From Pseudomonas sp. SJZ074 (GTDB lineage: Bacteria; Pseudomonadota; Gammaproteobacteria; Pseudomonadales; Pseudomonadaceae), in the NCBI RefSeq assembly GCF_007828215.1, contig NZ_VIUE01000012.1, positions 1 through 64,000 of the forward strand: a DNA stretch of 64,000 nucleotides. Reading direction: 5' to 3'. A program made the translations under genes and the position numbers. The notes beneath the pieces are model-generated. The model had not been told where the DNA came from, ran no database searches, and worked only from the letters and a program-made list of their open reading frames with translations. The stretch's first letter is position 1; each line of letters begins with the position of its first letter. Below, piece after piece: positions 17,742 to 27,027 of this stretch.

Positions 17742-18902
17742 TCACCGGCCTTTGAACTGCGCCACGTTCGGTGCTCGCTCCTGGGCCTGCGCCTGACCAG
17801 CCACTCTTAGACGCTCACCGGTCTGCGCATCAAATAGTAATACTTTTTTAGGATCAAACTGAAGCGTCATTGTTTCACCGGCCCGTGGTGCCACGTCCGG
17901 AGCCAGGCGGCAGCAAACCTTGGTGTCATTTAGACTGACAAATACCAGCGTATCCGGGCCGGTGGGCTCGGTGACCTGGACCTCGGCACGAATGGTCGGC
18001 AAACCGTTCGGCTCGCTGCCGGCCAGTACGATCTGTTCCGGACGCATGCCAAGAATCACTTCGCGATCTTCCAGACCGGCGTCCTGGATGCCCAACGGCA
18101 ACTCGCAACGGGCCTGACCGCTGTCGAGCAGCGCCATCAGGCGACCTTCCTTGCGTTGCAGGCGCAGGGGAATGAAGTTCATCGGTGGCGAACCGATGAA
18201 GCTCGCCACGAACAGGTTGGCCGGGTTGGTGTAGATGTCTTTCGGCGTGCCGAACTGCTGGATGATCCCGTCCTTCATCACCGCCACTTTGTCGCCCAGG
18301 GTCATGGCCTCGATCTGGTCGTGGGTCACATAGACCGTGGTGGTCTTCAGGCGCTGGTGCATCAGTTTCATTTCGGTGCGCATCTCGACCCGCAGCTTGG
18401 CGTCGAGGTTGGACAGCGGTTCGTCGAACAGGTAGATCTTCGGCCGCCGCGCCAGGGCACGGCCCATGGCCACGCGTTGCTGCTGACCACCGGAAAGCTG
18501 GCCGGGTTTGCGATTGAGCAGGTGTTCGATCTGCAACAGCTTGGCAACCCGGGCCACTTCCTCGTCGATGGCCGATTGCGGCATCTTGCGGATCTTCAAG
18601 CCGAACTCGATGTTCTCGCGCACGCTCATGGTCGGATACAGCGCATAGGACTGGAACACCATGGCGATGTCGCGATCCTTGGGGCTCATGCCGCTGACGT
18701 CCTGATCGCCGATCATGATCGCGCCACCGGTGATGGTTTCCAGGCCAGCGATGCAGTTCATGAGGGTCGACTTGCCGCAGCCCGAAGGCCCGACCAGGAT
18801 CAGGAATTCACCGTCCTTGATCGACAATTCGATGTTCTTCAGGGTGTCGGGCAAGCCGGCGCCGTAGGTCTTGTTTACATTGCGAAGTTCGAGCGTAGCC
18901 AT
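17742..18902 (-). CDS. gtsD: Glucose/mannose ABC transporter ATP-binding protein GtsD
   Basis: 386 aa MalK/UgpC-type ATPase. Walker A GPSGCGKST near residue 38, signature LSGGQQQRVAMGRAL near residue 135, Walker B IYLFDEP, then a C-terminal TOBE/regulatory region (about residues 235-370). It powers glucose uptake with GtsB and GtsC. Start is 2 bp after the gtsC stop, so the genes are coupled. The family also handles other sugars; assignment to glucose rests on the gts-oprB-edd context. Confidence 0.94.
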   Translation of the reverse strand: MATLELRNVNKTYGAGLPDTLKNIELSIKDGEFLILVGPSGCGKSTLMNCIAGLETITGGAIMIGDQDVSGMSPKDRDIAMVFQSYALYPTMSVRENIEFGLKIRKMPQSAIDEEVARVAKLLQIEHLLNRKPGQLSGGQQQRVAMGRALARRPKIYLFDEPLSNLDAKLRVEMRTEMKLMHQRLKTTTVYVTHDQIEAMTLGDKVAVMKDGIIQQFGTPKDIYTNPANLFVASFIGSPPMNFIPLRLQRKEGRLMALLDSGQARCELPLGIQDAGLEDREVILGMRPEQIVLAGSEPNGLPTIRAEVQVTEPTGPDTLVFVSLNDTKVCCRLAPDVAPRAGETMTLQFDPKKVLLFDAQTGERLRVAGQAQAQERAPNVAQFKGR

Positions 18903-18904
18903 GA

Positions 18905-19750
18905 TTACCCCTTGACCGCGCCGGCCGTCAGCCCGCGCACGAAATACTTGCCTGCGACCACGTAGACCAGCAGGGTCGGCAGCCCGGCGATCATCGCCGC
19001 CGCCATATCAACGTTATATTCCTTGGCCCCGGTGCTGGTGTTGACCAGGTTGTTCAACGCCACCGTGATGGGTTGCGAATCGCCGCTGGAGAACACCACG
19101 CCAAACAGGAAGTCGTTCCAGATCTGCGTGAACTGCCAGATCAGGCAGACCATGATGATTGGCGTCGACATCGGCAGGATGATCATGCGGAAGATGGTGA
19201 AGAAACCCGCACCGTCCAGGCGCGCCGCCTTCACCAACGCATCGGGAATGCTGACGTAGTAGTTGCGGAAGAACAGCGTGGTGAACGCCAGGCCATACAC
19301 CACGTGCACGAACACCAGTCCAGTGGTGGTGCTGGCCAGGCCCATCTTGCCGAGGGTGAACGAGGCCGGCAGCAGGACGGTCTGGAATGGCAGGAAGCAA
19401 CCGAACAGCAACAGCCCGAAGAACAGCTGCGAACCGCGGAAGCGCCACATCGACAGGACGTAGCCGTTCAGTGCACCGATGGCGGTGGAAATCAGTACCG
19501 CCGGAACGGTGATCTTGATCGAGTTCCAGAAGTAACCGTTGACCGTCGCCCAGGCCTTGACCCAGCCGATGCCGCTGACCACGGTCGGCCAGCTCAACAG
19601 GTTACCGGTGCTGATGTCTTCCGGGGTCTTGAAGCTGGTCAACAGCATGACCACCAGCGGAACCAGATAAAGCAGTACGGCGAGGATCAGCACCGCGTAG
19701 ATCGCGATGCGACTCAGGCTGATACCGGGTTTGGTGGCGAGACTAGTCAT
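18905..19750 (-). CDS. gtsC: Glucose/mannose ABC transporter permease GtsC
   Basis: 281 aa, MalG-type inner-membrane permease with about six transmembrane segments and the cytoplasmic EAA loop (ALVKAARLDGAGFFTIF, about residue 190) that docks on the ATPase. Overlaps the end of gtsB by 8 bp. Third gene of gtsABCD. Confidence 0.94.
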   Translation of the reverse strand: MTSLATKPGISLSRIAIYAVLILAVLLYLVPLVVMLLTSFKTPEDISTGNLLSWPTVVSGIGWVKAWATVNGYFWNSIKITVPAVLISTAIGALNGYVLSMWRFRGSQLFFGLLLFGCFLPFQTVLLPASFTLGKMGLASTTTGLVFVHVVYGLAFTTLFFRNYYVSIPDALVKAARLDGAGFFTIFRMIILPMSTPIIMVCLIWQFTQIWNDFLFGVVFSSGDSQPITVALNNLVNTSTGAKEYNVDMAAAMIAGLPTLLVYVVAGKYFVRGLTAGAVKG

Positions 19751-20651
19751 GACGCTTGGCCCTCAGCTCGGAATACAGGTAAGGCACGATGATCGCGAGG
19801 ATCGCACCGAGCATCAGGATCGCACTGGCCGAGCCCATGCCCATCTGGCCGCGGCTGAAGGTGAAGGAGTACATGAACATGGCGGGCAGGTCGGACGAAT
19901 AGCCCGGGCCACCGGCCGTCATGGCCGCCACCAGGTCGAAACTCTTGATCGCGATGTGCGCCAGGATCATCACGGCGCTGAAGAACACCGGACGCAGGCT
20001 CGGCAGGACCACCTTCCAGTAAATCCTGGGCATGCTCGCGCCATCGATCTGCGCAGCACGGATGATCGATTGATCGACACCCCGCAGGCCGGCCAGGAAC
20101 ATCGCCATGATGAAGCCCGAGGCTTGCCACACGGCGGCGATCACCAGGCAATACACCACGCGATCCGGGTCGATCAGCCAGTCCAGGCGAAAACCTTCCC
20201 AGCCCCAGTCACGCAGCAGCTTGTCCAGGCCCATGCCCGGGTTGAGCAGCCACTTCCAGGCGGTACCGGTGACGATCATGGAGAGCGCCATCGGGTACAG
20301 ATAAATGGTGCGGATGAAACCTTCGCGACGGATACGCTGGTCGAGGAATACCGCCAGCAGCACGCCGATCACCAGGGTGATGCCAATGAACATGCCACCG
20401 AACACCGCGAGGTTCTTGCTCGCGACCCACCAGCGGTCGTTGTCGAACAGCCGGGCGTATTGCGCCAGACCGACCCATTTGTAGGTGGGGAGGAAAGTCG
20501 AGTTGGTGAACGAGAGCAGAAACGTCCACAGGATGTAGCCATAAAAGCCCACCAGGACGATGAACATGCTGGGCGCCAGCACCAGTTTGGGAAGCCAGCG
20601 CTGCAGCGCATCGAACGGCGAGGCCTTGCTGAACACAGCAACAGAGCTCAT
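19743..20651 (-). CDS. gtsB: Glucose/mannose ABC transporter permease GtsB
   Basis: 302 aa, MalF-type permease with about six transmembrane segments and an EAA loop (SIIRAAQIDGASMPRIYW, about residue 215). The ATG at 20649-20651 (MSSVAVFSKASPF) is chosen; the frame continues upstream to 20726, but that extension reads into a REP hairpin. It is separated from gtsA by 144 bp containing a REPIN, so the binding-protein and permease parts of the mRNA may differ in stability. Confidence 0.94.
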   Translation of the reverse strand: MSSVAVFSKASPFDALQRWLPKLVLAPSMFIVLVGFYGYILWTFLLSFTNSTFLPTYKWVGLAQYARLFDNDRWWVASKNLAVFGGMFIGITLVIGVLLAVFLDQRIRREGFIRTIYLYPMALSMIVTGTAWKWLLNPGMGLDKLLRDWGWEGFRLDWLIDPDRVVYCLVIAAVWQASGFIMAMFLAGLRGVDQSIIRAAQIDGASMPRIYWKVVLPSLRPVFFSAVMILAHIAIKSFDLVAAMTAGGPGYSSDLPAMFMYSFTFSRGQMGMGSASAILMLGAILAIIVPYLYSELRAKRHD

Positions 20652-20690
20652 GGGGAAATCCAGTACTTGAAAACTACAGTGACATCCCTT

Positions 20691-20775
20691 GTGGGAGCGG
20701 GCTTGCTCGCGAAGGCGTCGTGTCATTCCACACGGTTGCCTGACACTCCGCTTTCGCGAGCAAGCCCGCTCCCAC
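20691..20775. repeat. REPIN between gtsA and gtsB
   Basis: GTGGGAGCGGGCTTGCTCGC and its inverse flank a short spacer, inside the gts operon just after the binding-protein gene. Confidence 0.9.
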
Positions 20776-20795
20776 AGGGACAGCGTTGCTACCGT

Positions 20796-22082
20796 TTACT
20801 TCGCGGACTTGACCGCAGCGCCGAGCTTCTTGGCAGTGTCGGCAGGGTTGGCACTCGGGTCGTTGATGTAGTTGGTCACTACGTCAAAGAACGCGCCTTG
20901 TACCGCCAACGTGGTCGCCATGTTGTGCGCCATGCTCGGCTGCAAGCCACCGGTCGTGGCGTCGGCGAGGAAGTCCTTGGCAGCGGTCTGGGCACAGGAG
21001 TCGAAACCGTACTTGCCCATGTCCTTCAACATGTCGTTACGAACCGGGATCGAGCCCTTGTTGATGCTGAAGACCTTCTGGAAGTTTTCACCCAGCACGA
21101 CCTTGGCAATGTCCTGCTGACCGGCAGAAGTGCCCTTGTCTTTCTGCTTGAACACCGCCAGGGAGTCGATGTTGTAGGTGAAAGCCTTGTCGGTGCCCGG
21201 GAAGGCTACGCACTCGTAGTCCTTGCCGGCGACTTTCTTGGCCGCGGTCCACTCGCTCTTGGCCCAGTCGCCCATGATCTGCATGCCGGCCGTGCCGTTG
21301 ATGACCTTGGCCGCTTCGAGGTTCCAGTCCTGGCCCTTGCCGTCGGCGTCCATGTAGGTTGCGACTTTCTTCAGCTCGGTCAGCGCCTTGACCATTTCCG
21401 GACCGGTCAGTGCCTTGTCGTCCAGGTCAACCAGGGCTTTCTTGTAGCCATCAGCGCCCATGACCGAGAGCACCACCGCTTCGAACACGGTGCTGTCCTG
21501 CCAAGGCTGGCCGCCGTGGGCGAGCGGGATAAAGCCCGCAGCCTTCAGCTTGTCGCCAGCGGCGTAGAATTCTTCGAGGGTGGTCGGGTTTTTCGTGATG
21601 CCGGCTTTCTTGAAGACTTCCGGGTTGATCCACAGCCAGTTGACCCGGTGGATGTTCACCGGCACGGCCACATAGTCGCCCTCGTACTTCACGGTATCGG
21701 AGACTTTCTTGTCGAGAAGGGAGTCCCACTTCTCGTCTTTGGCAACGTTCTTGAGGACGTCGCTGTCGAGCAGCCCGGTCGACGCCCATTCCTGGATGTC
21801 GGGGCCCTTGATCTGGGCAACGCCTGGCGGGTTGCCGGCGACTGCGCGGCTTTTCAGCACGGTCATGGCCGTGGAACCACCACCGCCTGCGACGGCGCCG
21901 TCTTTCCAGGTGAAACCGTCCTTCTCGACTTGGGCCTTCAGGACATCAACAGCCGCCTTCTCACCGCCCGAGGTCCACCAATGCACCACTTCGACCGTCC
22001 CTTTCGAGTCGGCGGCAAAAGCACTGAGGGGAAACAACGAGGCAATGGAAACAGCAACGGCGAGGCGATTAATCGCGTTCAT
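20796..22082 (-). CDS. gtsA: Glucose/mannose ABC transporter substrate-binding protein GtsA
   Basis: 428 aa periplasmic sugar-binding protein (MalE-like family 1). Signal peptide about residues 1-23 (LFPLSAFA cleavage). The mature N-terminus [16 protein letters not shown] is the usual sugar-binding aromatic segment. The ATG at 22080-22082 (MNAINRLAV) is chosen because it starts a clean signal peptide; longer in-frame starts add a charged, non-signal tail. First gene of gtsABCD. Its leader has AACAACAA 14 nt upstream and shares a two-block promoter motif with the adjacent isomerase gene. Confidence 0.95.
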   Translation of the reverse strand: MNAINRLAVAVSIASLFPLSAFAADSKGTVEVVHWWTSGGEKAAVDVLKAQVEKDGFTWKDGAVAGGGGSTAMTVLKSRAVAGNPPGVAQIKGPDIQEWASTGLLDSDVLKNVAKDEKWDSLLDKKVSDTVKYEGDYVAVPVNIHRVNWLWINPEVFKKAGITKNPTTLEEFYAAGDKLKAAGFIPLAHGGQPWQDSTVFEAVVLSVMGADGYKKALVDLDDKALTGPEMVKALTELKKVATYMDADGKGQDWNLEAAKVINGTAGMQIMGDWAKSEWTAAKKVAGKDYECVAFPGTDKAFTYNIDSLAVFKQKDKGTSAGQQDIAKVVLGENFQKVFSINKGSIPVRNDMLKDMGKYGFDSCAQTAAKDFLADATTGGLQPSMAHNMATTLAVQGAFFDVVTNYINDPSANPADTAKKLGAAVKSAK

Positions 22083-22095
22083 CTGAGTACCTTTT

Positions 22096-22103
22096 TTGTT
22101 GTT
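22096..22103 (-). promoter_or_regulatory. AANAANAA (Hfq/Crc) motif in the gtsA leader
   Basis: AACAACAA followed by AAAAGG on the minus strand, 14 nt before the gtsA ATG and overlapping the probable ribosome-binding region. Confidence 0.55.
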
Positions 22104-22134
22104 ATGCATGCAAGTCTGTGGCTTGCGCTGCATG

Positions 22135-22174
22135 GATTCTAAACAGGGTAATTCCCTTCACAGGTAACGAAGGG
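22135..22174 (-). promoter_or_regulatory. Shared two-block promoter motif upstream of gtsA
   Basis: On the minus strand CGTTACCTG is followed after 15 nt by TGTTTAGA-N-TC. The same blocks with the same 15-nt gap occur at 23489-23528 upstream of the isomerase gene. The second block could contain a -10 (TAGAAT); the first may be an activator site, for which GltR is one candidate. Confidence 0.5.
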
Positions 22175-22196
22175 ATGCGTAAATGTCACGACATGG

Positions 22197-23456
22197 TTAC
22201 ACGGTTGCCGGTGCAGACAATTGCGCCAGCGCCGAGGCCATGCTCGGCGCCAGGGGCAGGCGTGGAATCAGCACCGCCTGCCAGGCGTGGTACAGGTCCG
22301 GCTTGCCTGGCCAGATGTCGGCACTGGGGCGGTTCTGCGGATCGAGTTCGTGGTGCCAACTACCGTTGCACCGGTCGATGAAGTGCTTCTCGCAAAACTC
22401 CCAGAAGCACCGGTACCAGGTTTCGTACTGCGCCTCGTCGGTGCGCTTGAGCAAGGCGCTGGCAGCGGCCGCCGCTTCGGCATGGACCCAGTGCAGGCGA
22501 TGGCGGACCACCGCGCGATTATCCCAACCCAGCGTGTAGACAATGCCAGGGGCGCCATCGACATCCCAGCCGTAACGGCAGTTCTGCTCGAACAGTTTCT
22601 GCGCATCCTGGACCAGCCAGCCCGGGGTCAGCATGCCGATCCGCACACGCGCCGCTTCGAGGTGCAAGAGCAGGCGGGCCCACTCGAAACCGTGGCCCGG
22701 CGTGGTGCCATACGGACGGAAGCCATCGGCGGGATTGTCGTGGTTGTACTCGCGCAGTGGCTGCCAGTGGCGGTCGAAATGCTCCACCACCCGATAATCG
22801 TTGGCCGCCGCATGGCCGTGGATCACCCGTTCGACGATGCGCAGCGCGCGGGCGAGCCAGCGCGGATCGTCGGTGACATCGGCCAGGGCCAGGAATGCTT
22901 CGGTGGCGTGCATGTTGCTGTTGGCGCCGCGATAGGCTTCCTCGACGCTCCAGTCACGGCTGAAGGATTCGCGCAGCGCGCCCTCTTCCTCACTCCAGAA
23001 ATGCGTGTCGATGACCCCCACCGCCTCGTCCAACAGCGCCTGGGCGCCGGGACGCTGGGCCACCACGGCGGAACTGGCGGCCAGAGCCACGAAAGCATGC
23101 AGATAGGCAGCCTTGCCGGTGTCGTTTTCATCGGGTTGCGTCGTGGCAAACCAGCCGCCGTATTCGGCGTCCCGCAAGGGGCCAGCGAGGGCCTGGATGC
23201 CGTGGTCCACCAGTTCGGCGAAGCCCGGCAGGCCCTGGGCATGGGCCATGGCGAAGCTGTGGGTCATGCGGGCGGTGTTCATGGTTTCAGCCCGGGCGCC
23301 GGTCGGCAGGCAACCGCGCTCGTCCAGGTTGCCGAAACCGTCCGGCAGCCTCGACGCCTTGGCGAACGCCAGCAACCGCAAGCCTTCGGCGGCGAGCCAT
23401 TGCTGGTGGGCAGGTGCATTCAGCCAACTGCTGAAGGCCGGTTGGAAGGTGTCCAT
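22197..23456 (-). CDS. AGE-family sugar isomerase/epimerase (mannose-isomerase-like)
   Basis: 419 aa (alpha/alpha)6-barrel of the N-acylglucosamine 2-epimerase family. Conserved features include RMTHSFAMAH (about residue 64), SNMHATEAF (about residue 183), the PGHGFEWARLL catalytic segment (about residue 254) and WHHELDP (about residue 371). The family includes D-mannose isomerase (mannose to fructose) and YihS-type aldose-ketose isomerases. It sits 114 bp upstream of gtsA on the same strand and shares its promoter motif and A-rich leader, so a role in converting a hexose taken up by GtsABCD is likely. Exact substrate unproven. Confidence 0.85.
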   Translation of the reverse strand: MDTFQPAFSSWLNAPAHQQWLAAEGLRLLAFAKASRLPDGFGNLDERGCLPTGARAETMNTARMTHSFAMAHAQGLPGFAELVDHGIQALAGPLRDAEYGGWFATTQPDENDTGKAAYLHAFVALAASSAVVAQRPGAQALLDEAVGVIDTHFWSEEEGALRESFSRDWSVEEAYRGANSNMHATEAFLALADVTDDPRWLARALRIVERVIHGHAAANDYRVVEHFDRHWQPLREYNHDNPADGFRPYGTTPGHGFEWARLLLHLEAARVRIGMLTPGWLVQDAQKLFEQNCRYGWDVDGAPGIVYTLGWDNRAVVRHRLHWVHAEAAAAASALLKRTDEAQYETWYRCFWEFCEKHFIDRCNGSWHHELDPQNRPSADIWPGKPDLYHAWQAVLIPRLPLAPSMASALAQLSAPATV

Positions 23457-23470
23457 CGGGGAAGACCTTT

Positions 23471-23478
23471 TTGTTGTT
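23471..23478 (-). promoter_or_regulatory. AANAANAA (Hfq/Crc) motif in the isomerase leader
   Basis: AACAACAA followed by AAAGG on the minus strand, 14 nt before the ATG; nearly the same leader as gtsA. Confidence 0.55.
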
Positions 23479-23488
23479 TTGACGCAGC

Positions 23489-23528
23489 GAGTCTAAACAA
23501 GGGAGGGCGGAGGGCAGGTAACGAAAGG
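23489..23528 (-). promoter_or_regulatory. Shared two-block promoter motif upstream of the isomerase gene
   Basis: CGTTACCTG-N15-TGTTTAGA-N-TC on the minus strand, matching 22135-22174 upstream of gtsA block for block while the 15-nt spacer differs. Confidence 0.5.
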
Positions 23529-23590
23529 GGCGAGTTATGTCACCGACTTGTGACATTTCTCCAAGAGATGAGGTGAGGCTGCTGGCGTCT

Positions 23591-23679
23591 TCGCGGGCAA
23601 GCCCGCTCCCACAGGGTTCTGTGTCGAACACGATATTTGTGCTTAACCAGGTCCAATGTGGGAGCGGGCTTGCCCGCGA
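23591..23679. repeat. REP pair (outward arrangement) between gtrS and the isomerase gene
   Basis: TCGCGGGCAAGCCCGCTCCCAC-type unit and its inverse, with the CCCAC/GTGGG ends facing inward and the variant core GCCCGCGA in place of GCTCGCGA. Confidence 0.85.
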
Positions 23680-23699
23680 AGAACGATAACGCGGTGTAC

Positions 23700-25169
23700 C
23701 TAGTCAACACTCCGAGGCAACTGCAAGGTCACCCGCAACCCACCCTCACGCAGGTTCTGCAGGCTCACTTCCCCCCCATGGCTGTGGGCGATGTTGCGGG
23801 CGATACCCAGCCCCAGGCCATATCCCTGCTGTTGCCCGGCCAGCCTGAAGTGCGGCTCGAAAACCTGCTCCAGACGCTGCTCCGGCACACCCGGACCTTC
23901 ATCGTCGACATGCAGGATGAACGCGGTTTCATCGTCGTCGATGTGCAGGTGGGCGTTCTGTCCGTATTTCAAGGCGTTGTCGATCAGGTTACCGATACAG
24001 CGCTTAAGGGCCAGCGGCTTGCCGGGATACGGCGCCAGCGCCCGGCCATCCTGGGTCACACGGCCATTGCCGTTGGGGGCAAGGTAAGGTTCCACCAGGC
24101 AATCGAGCACATGGTTGAGGTCCACCAGCTCGATGTTTTCATGGATGTCGGTGTCCTTGACGCACTGCAGCGCCCCTTTGACCAACAGCTCCAACTCATC
24201 CAGGTCACGGCCGAACTTGGCCTGCAGGTTCTCGTCCTCCAGCAGTTCGACCCGCAGCCGCAGGCGGGTGATCGGTGTGCGCAGGTCATGGGAAATCGCG
24301 CTGAACAACTGGCTACGCTCGGTCAGGTAGCGGCTGATGCGCTCACGCATGGCATTGAAGGCGCGGCCAACCTCGACCACTTCGCTGCCGCCGCCCTCGG
24401 CCACCGGCTCCACTTCGGCGCCCAGCGACATATCCCGGGCCGCCCGGGCCAGGCGCTTGAGCGGGCGGCTCTGCCAGTGCACGAGCAAGCCGATGAACAG
24501 CAACAACAGGCTGCTGGTGAGCACGATGAAGCCGACCTGCTGCTTTGGCAGGTCCTGTTCTTCGAGGCTGGTATAGGGCTCGGGCAGTAGCGAGGCGATG
24601 TACAACCATTCGCCCGGCGCCATCTGGATCTGCGTGACCAGTACCGGCGGATTCACGGGCTCAAGGGTCAAGGCGTAGTGAGCCCACGAGCGTGGCAACT
24701 CGTCGAGTTTCAATCCACCGTTGAAAATCCGCAGGTCATCGGGGCTGACGAAGGTCACGGAAATATCGGTGTTATTGCCCAGGGACTTGCGCAGCACTTC
24801 ATCCACTGCCTTGAGCACTGCCAGCTTGCGCGGCGTGACCGGCAGCACATCCATGCCCAGGGGTTTGTCGTTGAGCGTGACGACAAACCGCGTGCCGCCC
24901 ATGCTGCGCAATTGGTCCAGCACCAGCGGCCGGTAGGCCACCGGCAGCGAACGCAGGTAGCTGACGCTGGCCGTCATCGAATGGGCCAGGCTGCGGGCGC
25001 TGGTGACCAGGCCTTCGAGCTGGGTAGCGCGCAGTTGCGACACCCAGATGACGCTGGACAAGGTCTGGGCGAACAACACCACCAGCAAGGTCAGCAACAG
25101 CATCCTTCCGAGCAGCGAGCGCGGCACCGGCACCCGTCGGGCGAGTGTCCTGGCCCAGTCAATGCCCAT
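23700..25169 (-). CDS. gtrS: Sensor histidine kinase GtrS of the GltR two-component system
   Basis: 489 aa inner-membrane sensor kinase. Transmembrane segments at about residues 20-45 and 205-230 enclose a periplasmic sensor domain; HAMP (about 230-285), HisKA with the phospho-accepting His in SAISHDLRTPITRL (about 290), and HATPase with NLIDNALKYG and GYGLGLGIA follow. The ATG at 25167-25169 (MGIDWARTLARR) overlaps the gltR stop by 11 bp; longer starts to 25205 would extend further into gltR. In P. aeruginosa GtrS senses 2-ketogluconate/6-phosphogluconate and controls glucose uptake through GltR; I infer the same here from synteny. Confidence 0.9.
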   Translation of the reverse strand: MGIDWARTLARRVPVPRSLLGRMLLLTLLVVLFAQTLSSVIWVSQLRATQLEGLVTSARSLAHSMTASVSYLRSLPVAYRPLVLDQLRSMGGTRFVVTLNDKPLGMDVLPVTPRKLAVLKAVDEVLRKSLGNNTDISVTFVSPDDLRIFNGGLKLDELPRSWAHYALTLEPVNPPVLVTQIQMAPGEWLYIASLLPEPYTSLEEQDLPKQQVGFIVLTSSLLLLFIGLLVHWQSRPLKRLARAARDMSLGAEVEPVAEGGGSEVVEVGRAFNAMRERISRYLTERSQLFSAISHDLRTPITRLRLRVELLEDENLQAKFGRDLDELELLVKGALQCVKDTDIHENIELVDLNHVLDCLVEPYLAPNGNGRVTQDGRALAPYPGKPLALKRCIGNLIDNALKYGQNAHLHIDDDETAFILHVDDEGPGVPEQRLEQVFEPHFRLAGQQQGYGLGLGIARNIAHSHGGEVSLQNLREGGLRVTLQLPRSVD

Positions 25170-25890
25170 TGCTGGCAACCACATTGGCCGCCAATTGATA
25201 ACCACTGCCGCGCACCGTACGGATCAACCGTGGCGGCTTGTCGGTATCACGCAGGCGCTGGCGCAAGCGACTGACCGCCATGTCGACGATCCGGTCCAGG
25301 GGCATCAACTCCCGGCCCCGGGTGGCGTTGCCAATGGTGTCGCGGTCGAGGATTTCCTGGGGATGATCGAGGAACAGTTTGAGCAGGGCGAAATCGGCGC
25401 CGGAGAGAATCACCTCCTCACCGTCAGTGTGAAACAGCCGATGACTGACCATGTCCAGGCGCCATTCATCAAAGGCCAGCACCTCACCGCCGGAGCGCTC
25501 CTGGCCGAACTGTGCCCGGCGTAACAGGGCCTTGATGCGCGCCTGCAATTCACGTGGGCTGAACGGCTTGCCGAGATAATCATCGGCCCCCAGTTCCAGG
25601 CCAATGATCCGGTCGGCCTCGTCGGAACTGGCCGTGAGCATGATGATCGGCACATGGGCCTGGCGCGGGTGCTGGCGAACCCAGCGGCACAGGCTGAAGC
25701 CGTCTTCATCGGGCAGCATCACGTCGAGGATCACCAGGTCGCTCGGCGCATCGTTCAACGCCTGGCGAAACCCGGCTCCGTCGGGCGTGGTCCGCACCTG
25801 AAACCCCGCACGACTGAGGTAAGTGTCCAGCAGCTCGCGAATCTCCTGGTCGTCGTCGACCAACAAAATCGATTTGTTTACTGAACTCAC
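25159..25890 (-). CDS. gltR: OmpR-family response regulator GltR
   Basis: 243 aa. Receiver domain (about residues 1-120; acidic pocket LVDDDQE, phospho-acceptor Asp in VILDVMLPDEDG) and a C-terminal winged helix (about 140-235; RLIRTVRGSGYQL). Start is the GTG at 25888-25890, supported by AAGGACGAGG just upstream. Overlaps gtrS. Expected targets are gtsABCD/oprB next door. The leader also contains AACAACAA, suggesting that the regulator itself is under catabolite control. Confidence 0.92.
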   Translation of the reverse strand: MSSVNKSILLVDDDQEIRELLDTYLSRAGFQVRTTPDGAGFRQALNDAPSDLVILDVMLPDEDGFSLCRWVRQHPRQAHVPIIMLTASSDEADRIIGLELGADDYLGKPFSPRELQARIKALLRRAQFGQERSGGEVLAFDEWRLDMVSHRLFHTDGEEVILSGADFALLKLFLDHPQEILDRDTIGNATRGRELMPLDRIVDMAVSRLRQRLRDTDKPPRLIRTVRGSGYQLAANVVASNGH

Positions 25891-25901
25891 GGGCCTCGTC
25901 C

Positions 25902-25909
25902 TTGTTGTT
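25902..25909 (-). promoter_or_regulatory. AANAANAA (Hfq/Crc) motif overlapping the gltR ribosome site
   Basis: AACAACAA immediately followed by GGACGAGG on the minus strand, ending 11 nt before the GTG. Confidence 0.45.
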
Positions 25910-25963
25910 TGGATTGGCGGATTATGCCTGATGGACGGGATCTATAAACAACCACAATCCCCT

Positions 25964-26047
25964 GTGGGAGCGGGCTTGCTCGCGAATGCGGTGTGTCAGT
26001 CAACGAAAATGTTGAATGAAACACCGCATTCGCGAGCCCGCTCCCAC
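25964..26047. repeat. REPIN between glk and gltR
   Basis: GTGGGAGCGGGCTTGCTCGC unit paired with an inverse copy that has lost 4 nt (TCGCGAGCCCGCTCCCAC), in the 177-bp glk-gltR gap. Confidence 0.85.
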
Positions 26048-26067
26048 AGGGGATTGCATTTCAAACC

Positions 26068-27027
26068 TTAAGCGGCGGCAGATTGCTCCAACGCCACCCC
26101 GGCACCCATCAGGCCGGAATACGGCGCCGTTACCAGCCAGACCGGAATGCCCTTGAAGTAATCGCTCATGCAACCCTTGTCGGCGAAGCAGCGGGCGAAG
26201 CCGCTTTCGAGGAAGAAATCGGCAAACCGCGGGATCACCCCGCCGACAATGTATACACCGCCTCGCCCCCCCACCGTCAGCACATTGTTGCCGGCCACGC
26301 GTCCCAGCCAGCGGCAGAATTGCTCCAGCACTTCCAGGGCGATGGGGTCGCCGGCCAGGCCGGCGGCGGTGATGGATTCCGGGGTATCGAGCACCGGTTC
26401 ATGACCGTCCACCGCGCAGATTGCCCGATATACCCGGGGCAAGCCGCTGCCGCTCAGGGCGGTTTCGGCGCTGACGTGGCCGATCTCGTTGTAGATGTGC
26501 TGCCAGAGCTGGGTTTCCCGCGGGCTGCTCATCGGCAGGTCGACATGGCCACCCTCCCCCGGCAACGCCGCAAAGCGGCCATCACCCAGGTCCAGCAATG
26601 TACCGACGCCCAACCCCGTGCCCGGCCCGATCACCACCGCCGGACGCATCGGCTCCGGGGTGCCTTCGCACACGACCCGGTACTCATCGGGGCGCAAACG
26701 GGTCATGCCCAGGGCCATGGCCGAGAAGTCGTTGACCAGCAACAGCTTCTCGACCTGCAAGGTCTTGCAGAACGCCAGGTTGCTCAGGCGCCAGTGGTTG
26801 TTGGTGAAGCGAAACAGATCGCCCGCCACCGGGCCGGCCACCGACAGGCACACCGAACCGATGGCGCCGGGTTCCAGGCCCATGCCGCTCAGGTACACCT
26901 TGATGGCATCTTCAGGGCAGGCGTAATCCGCCGTCGCCAGCACCTGGACGTTCTCCAGATTGTGGTTCTTCCACAACGCGAAGCGCGCGTTGGTCCCACC
27001 GATGTCACCGACCAGGGCCAGTTTCAA
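26068..27027 (-). CDS. glk: Glucokinase
   Basis: 319 aa bacterial (group B) glucokinase. The phosphate-1 motif [13 protein letters not shown] is at residue 8, the sugar-binding region at about 90-130 ([11 protein letters not shown]), and [11 protein letters not shown] near residue 132. It phosphorylates cytosolic glucose delivered by GtsABCD to glucose-6-phosphate for Zwf. Start overlaps the edd stop by 4 bp (ATGA-type junction), so edd-glk is one operon. Confidence 0.96.
   Translation of the reverse strand: MKLALVGDIGGTNARFALWKNHNLENVQVLATADYACPEDAIKVYLSGMGLEPGAIGSVCLSVAGPVAGDLFRFTNNHWRLSNLAFCKTLQVEKLLLVNDFSAMALGMTRLRPDEYRVVCEGTPEPMRPAVVIGPGTGLGVGTLLDLGDGRFAALPGEGGHVDLPMSSPRETQLWQHIYNEIGHVSAETALSGSGLPRVYRAICAVDGHEPVLDTPESITAAGLAGDPIALEVLEQFCRWLGRVAGNNVLTVGGRGGVYIVGGVIPRFADFFLESGFARCFADKGCMSDYFKGIPVWLVTAPYSGLMGAGVALEQSAAA

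Noticed and set aside
20652..20726. Extended GtsB start
   Set aside because: The extra residues are encoded by the REP hairpin and lack a ribosome site; the ATG at 20651 gives a normal MalF-type N-terminus.
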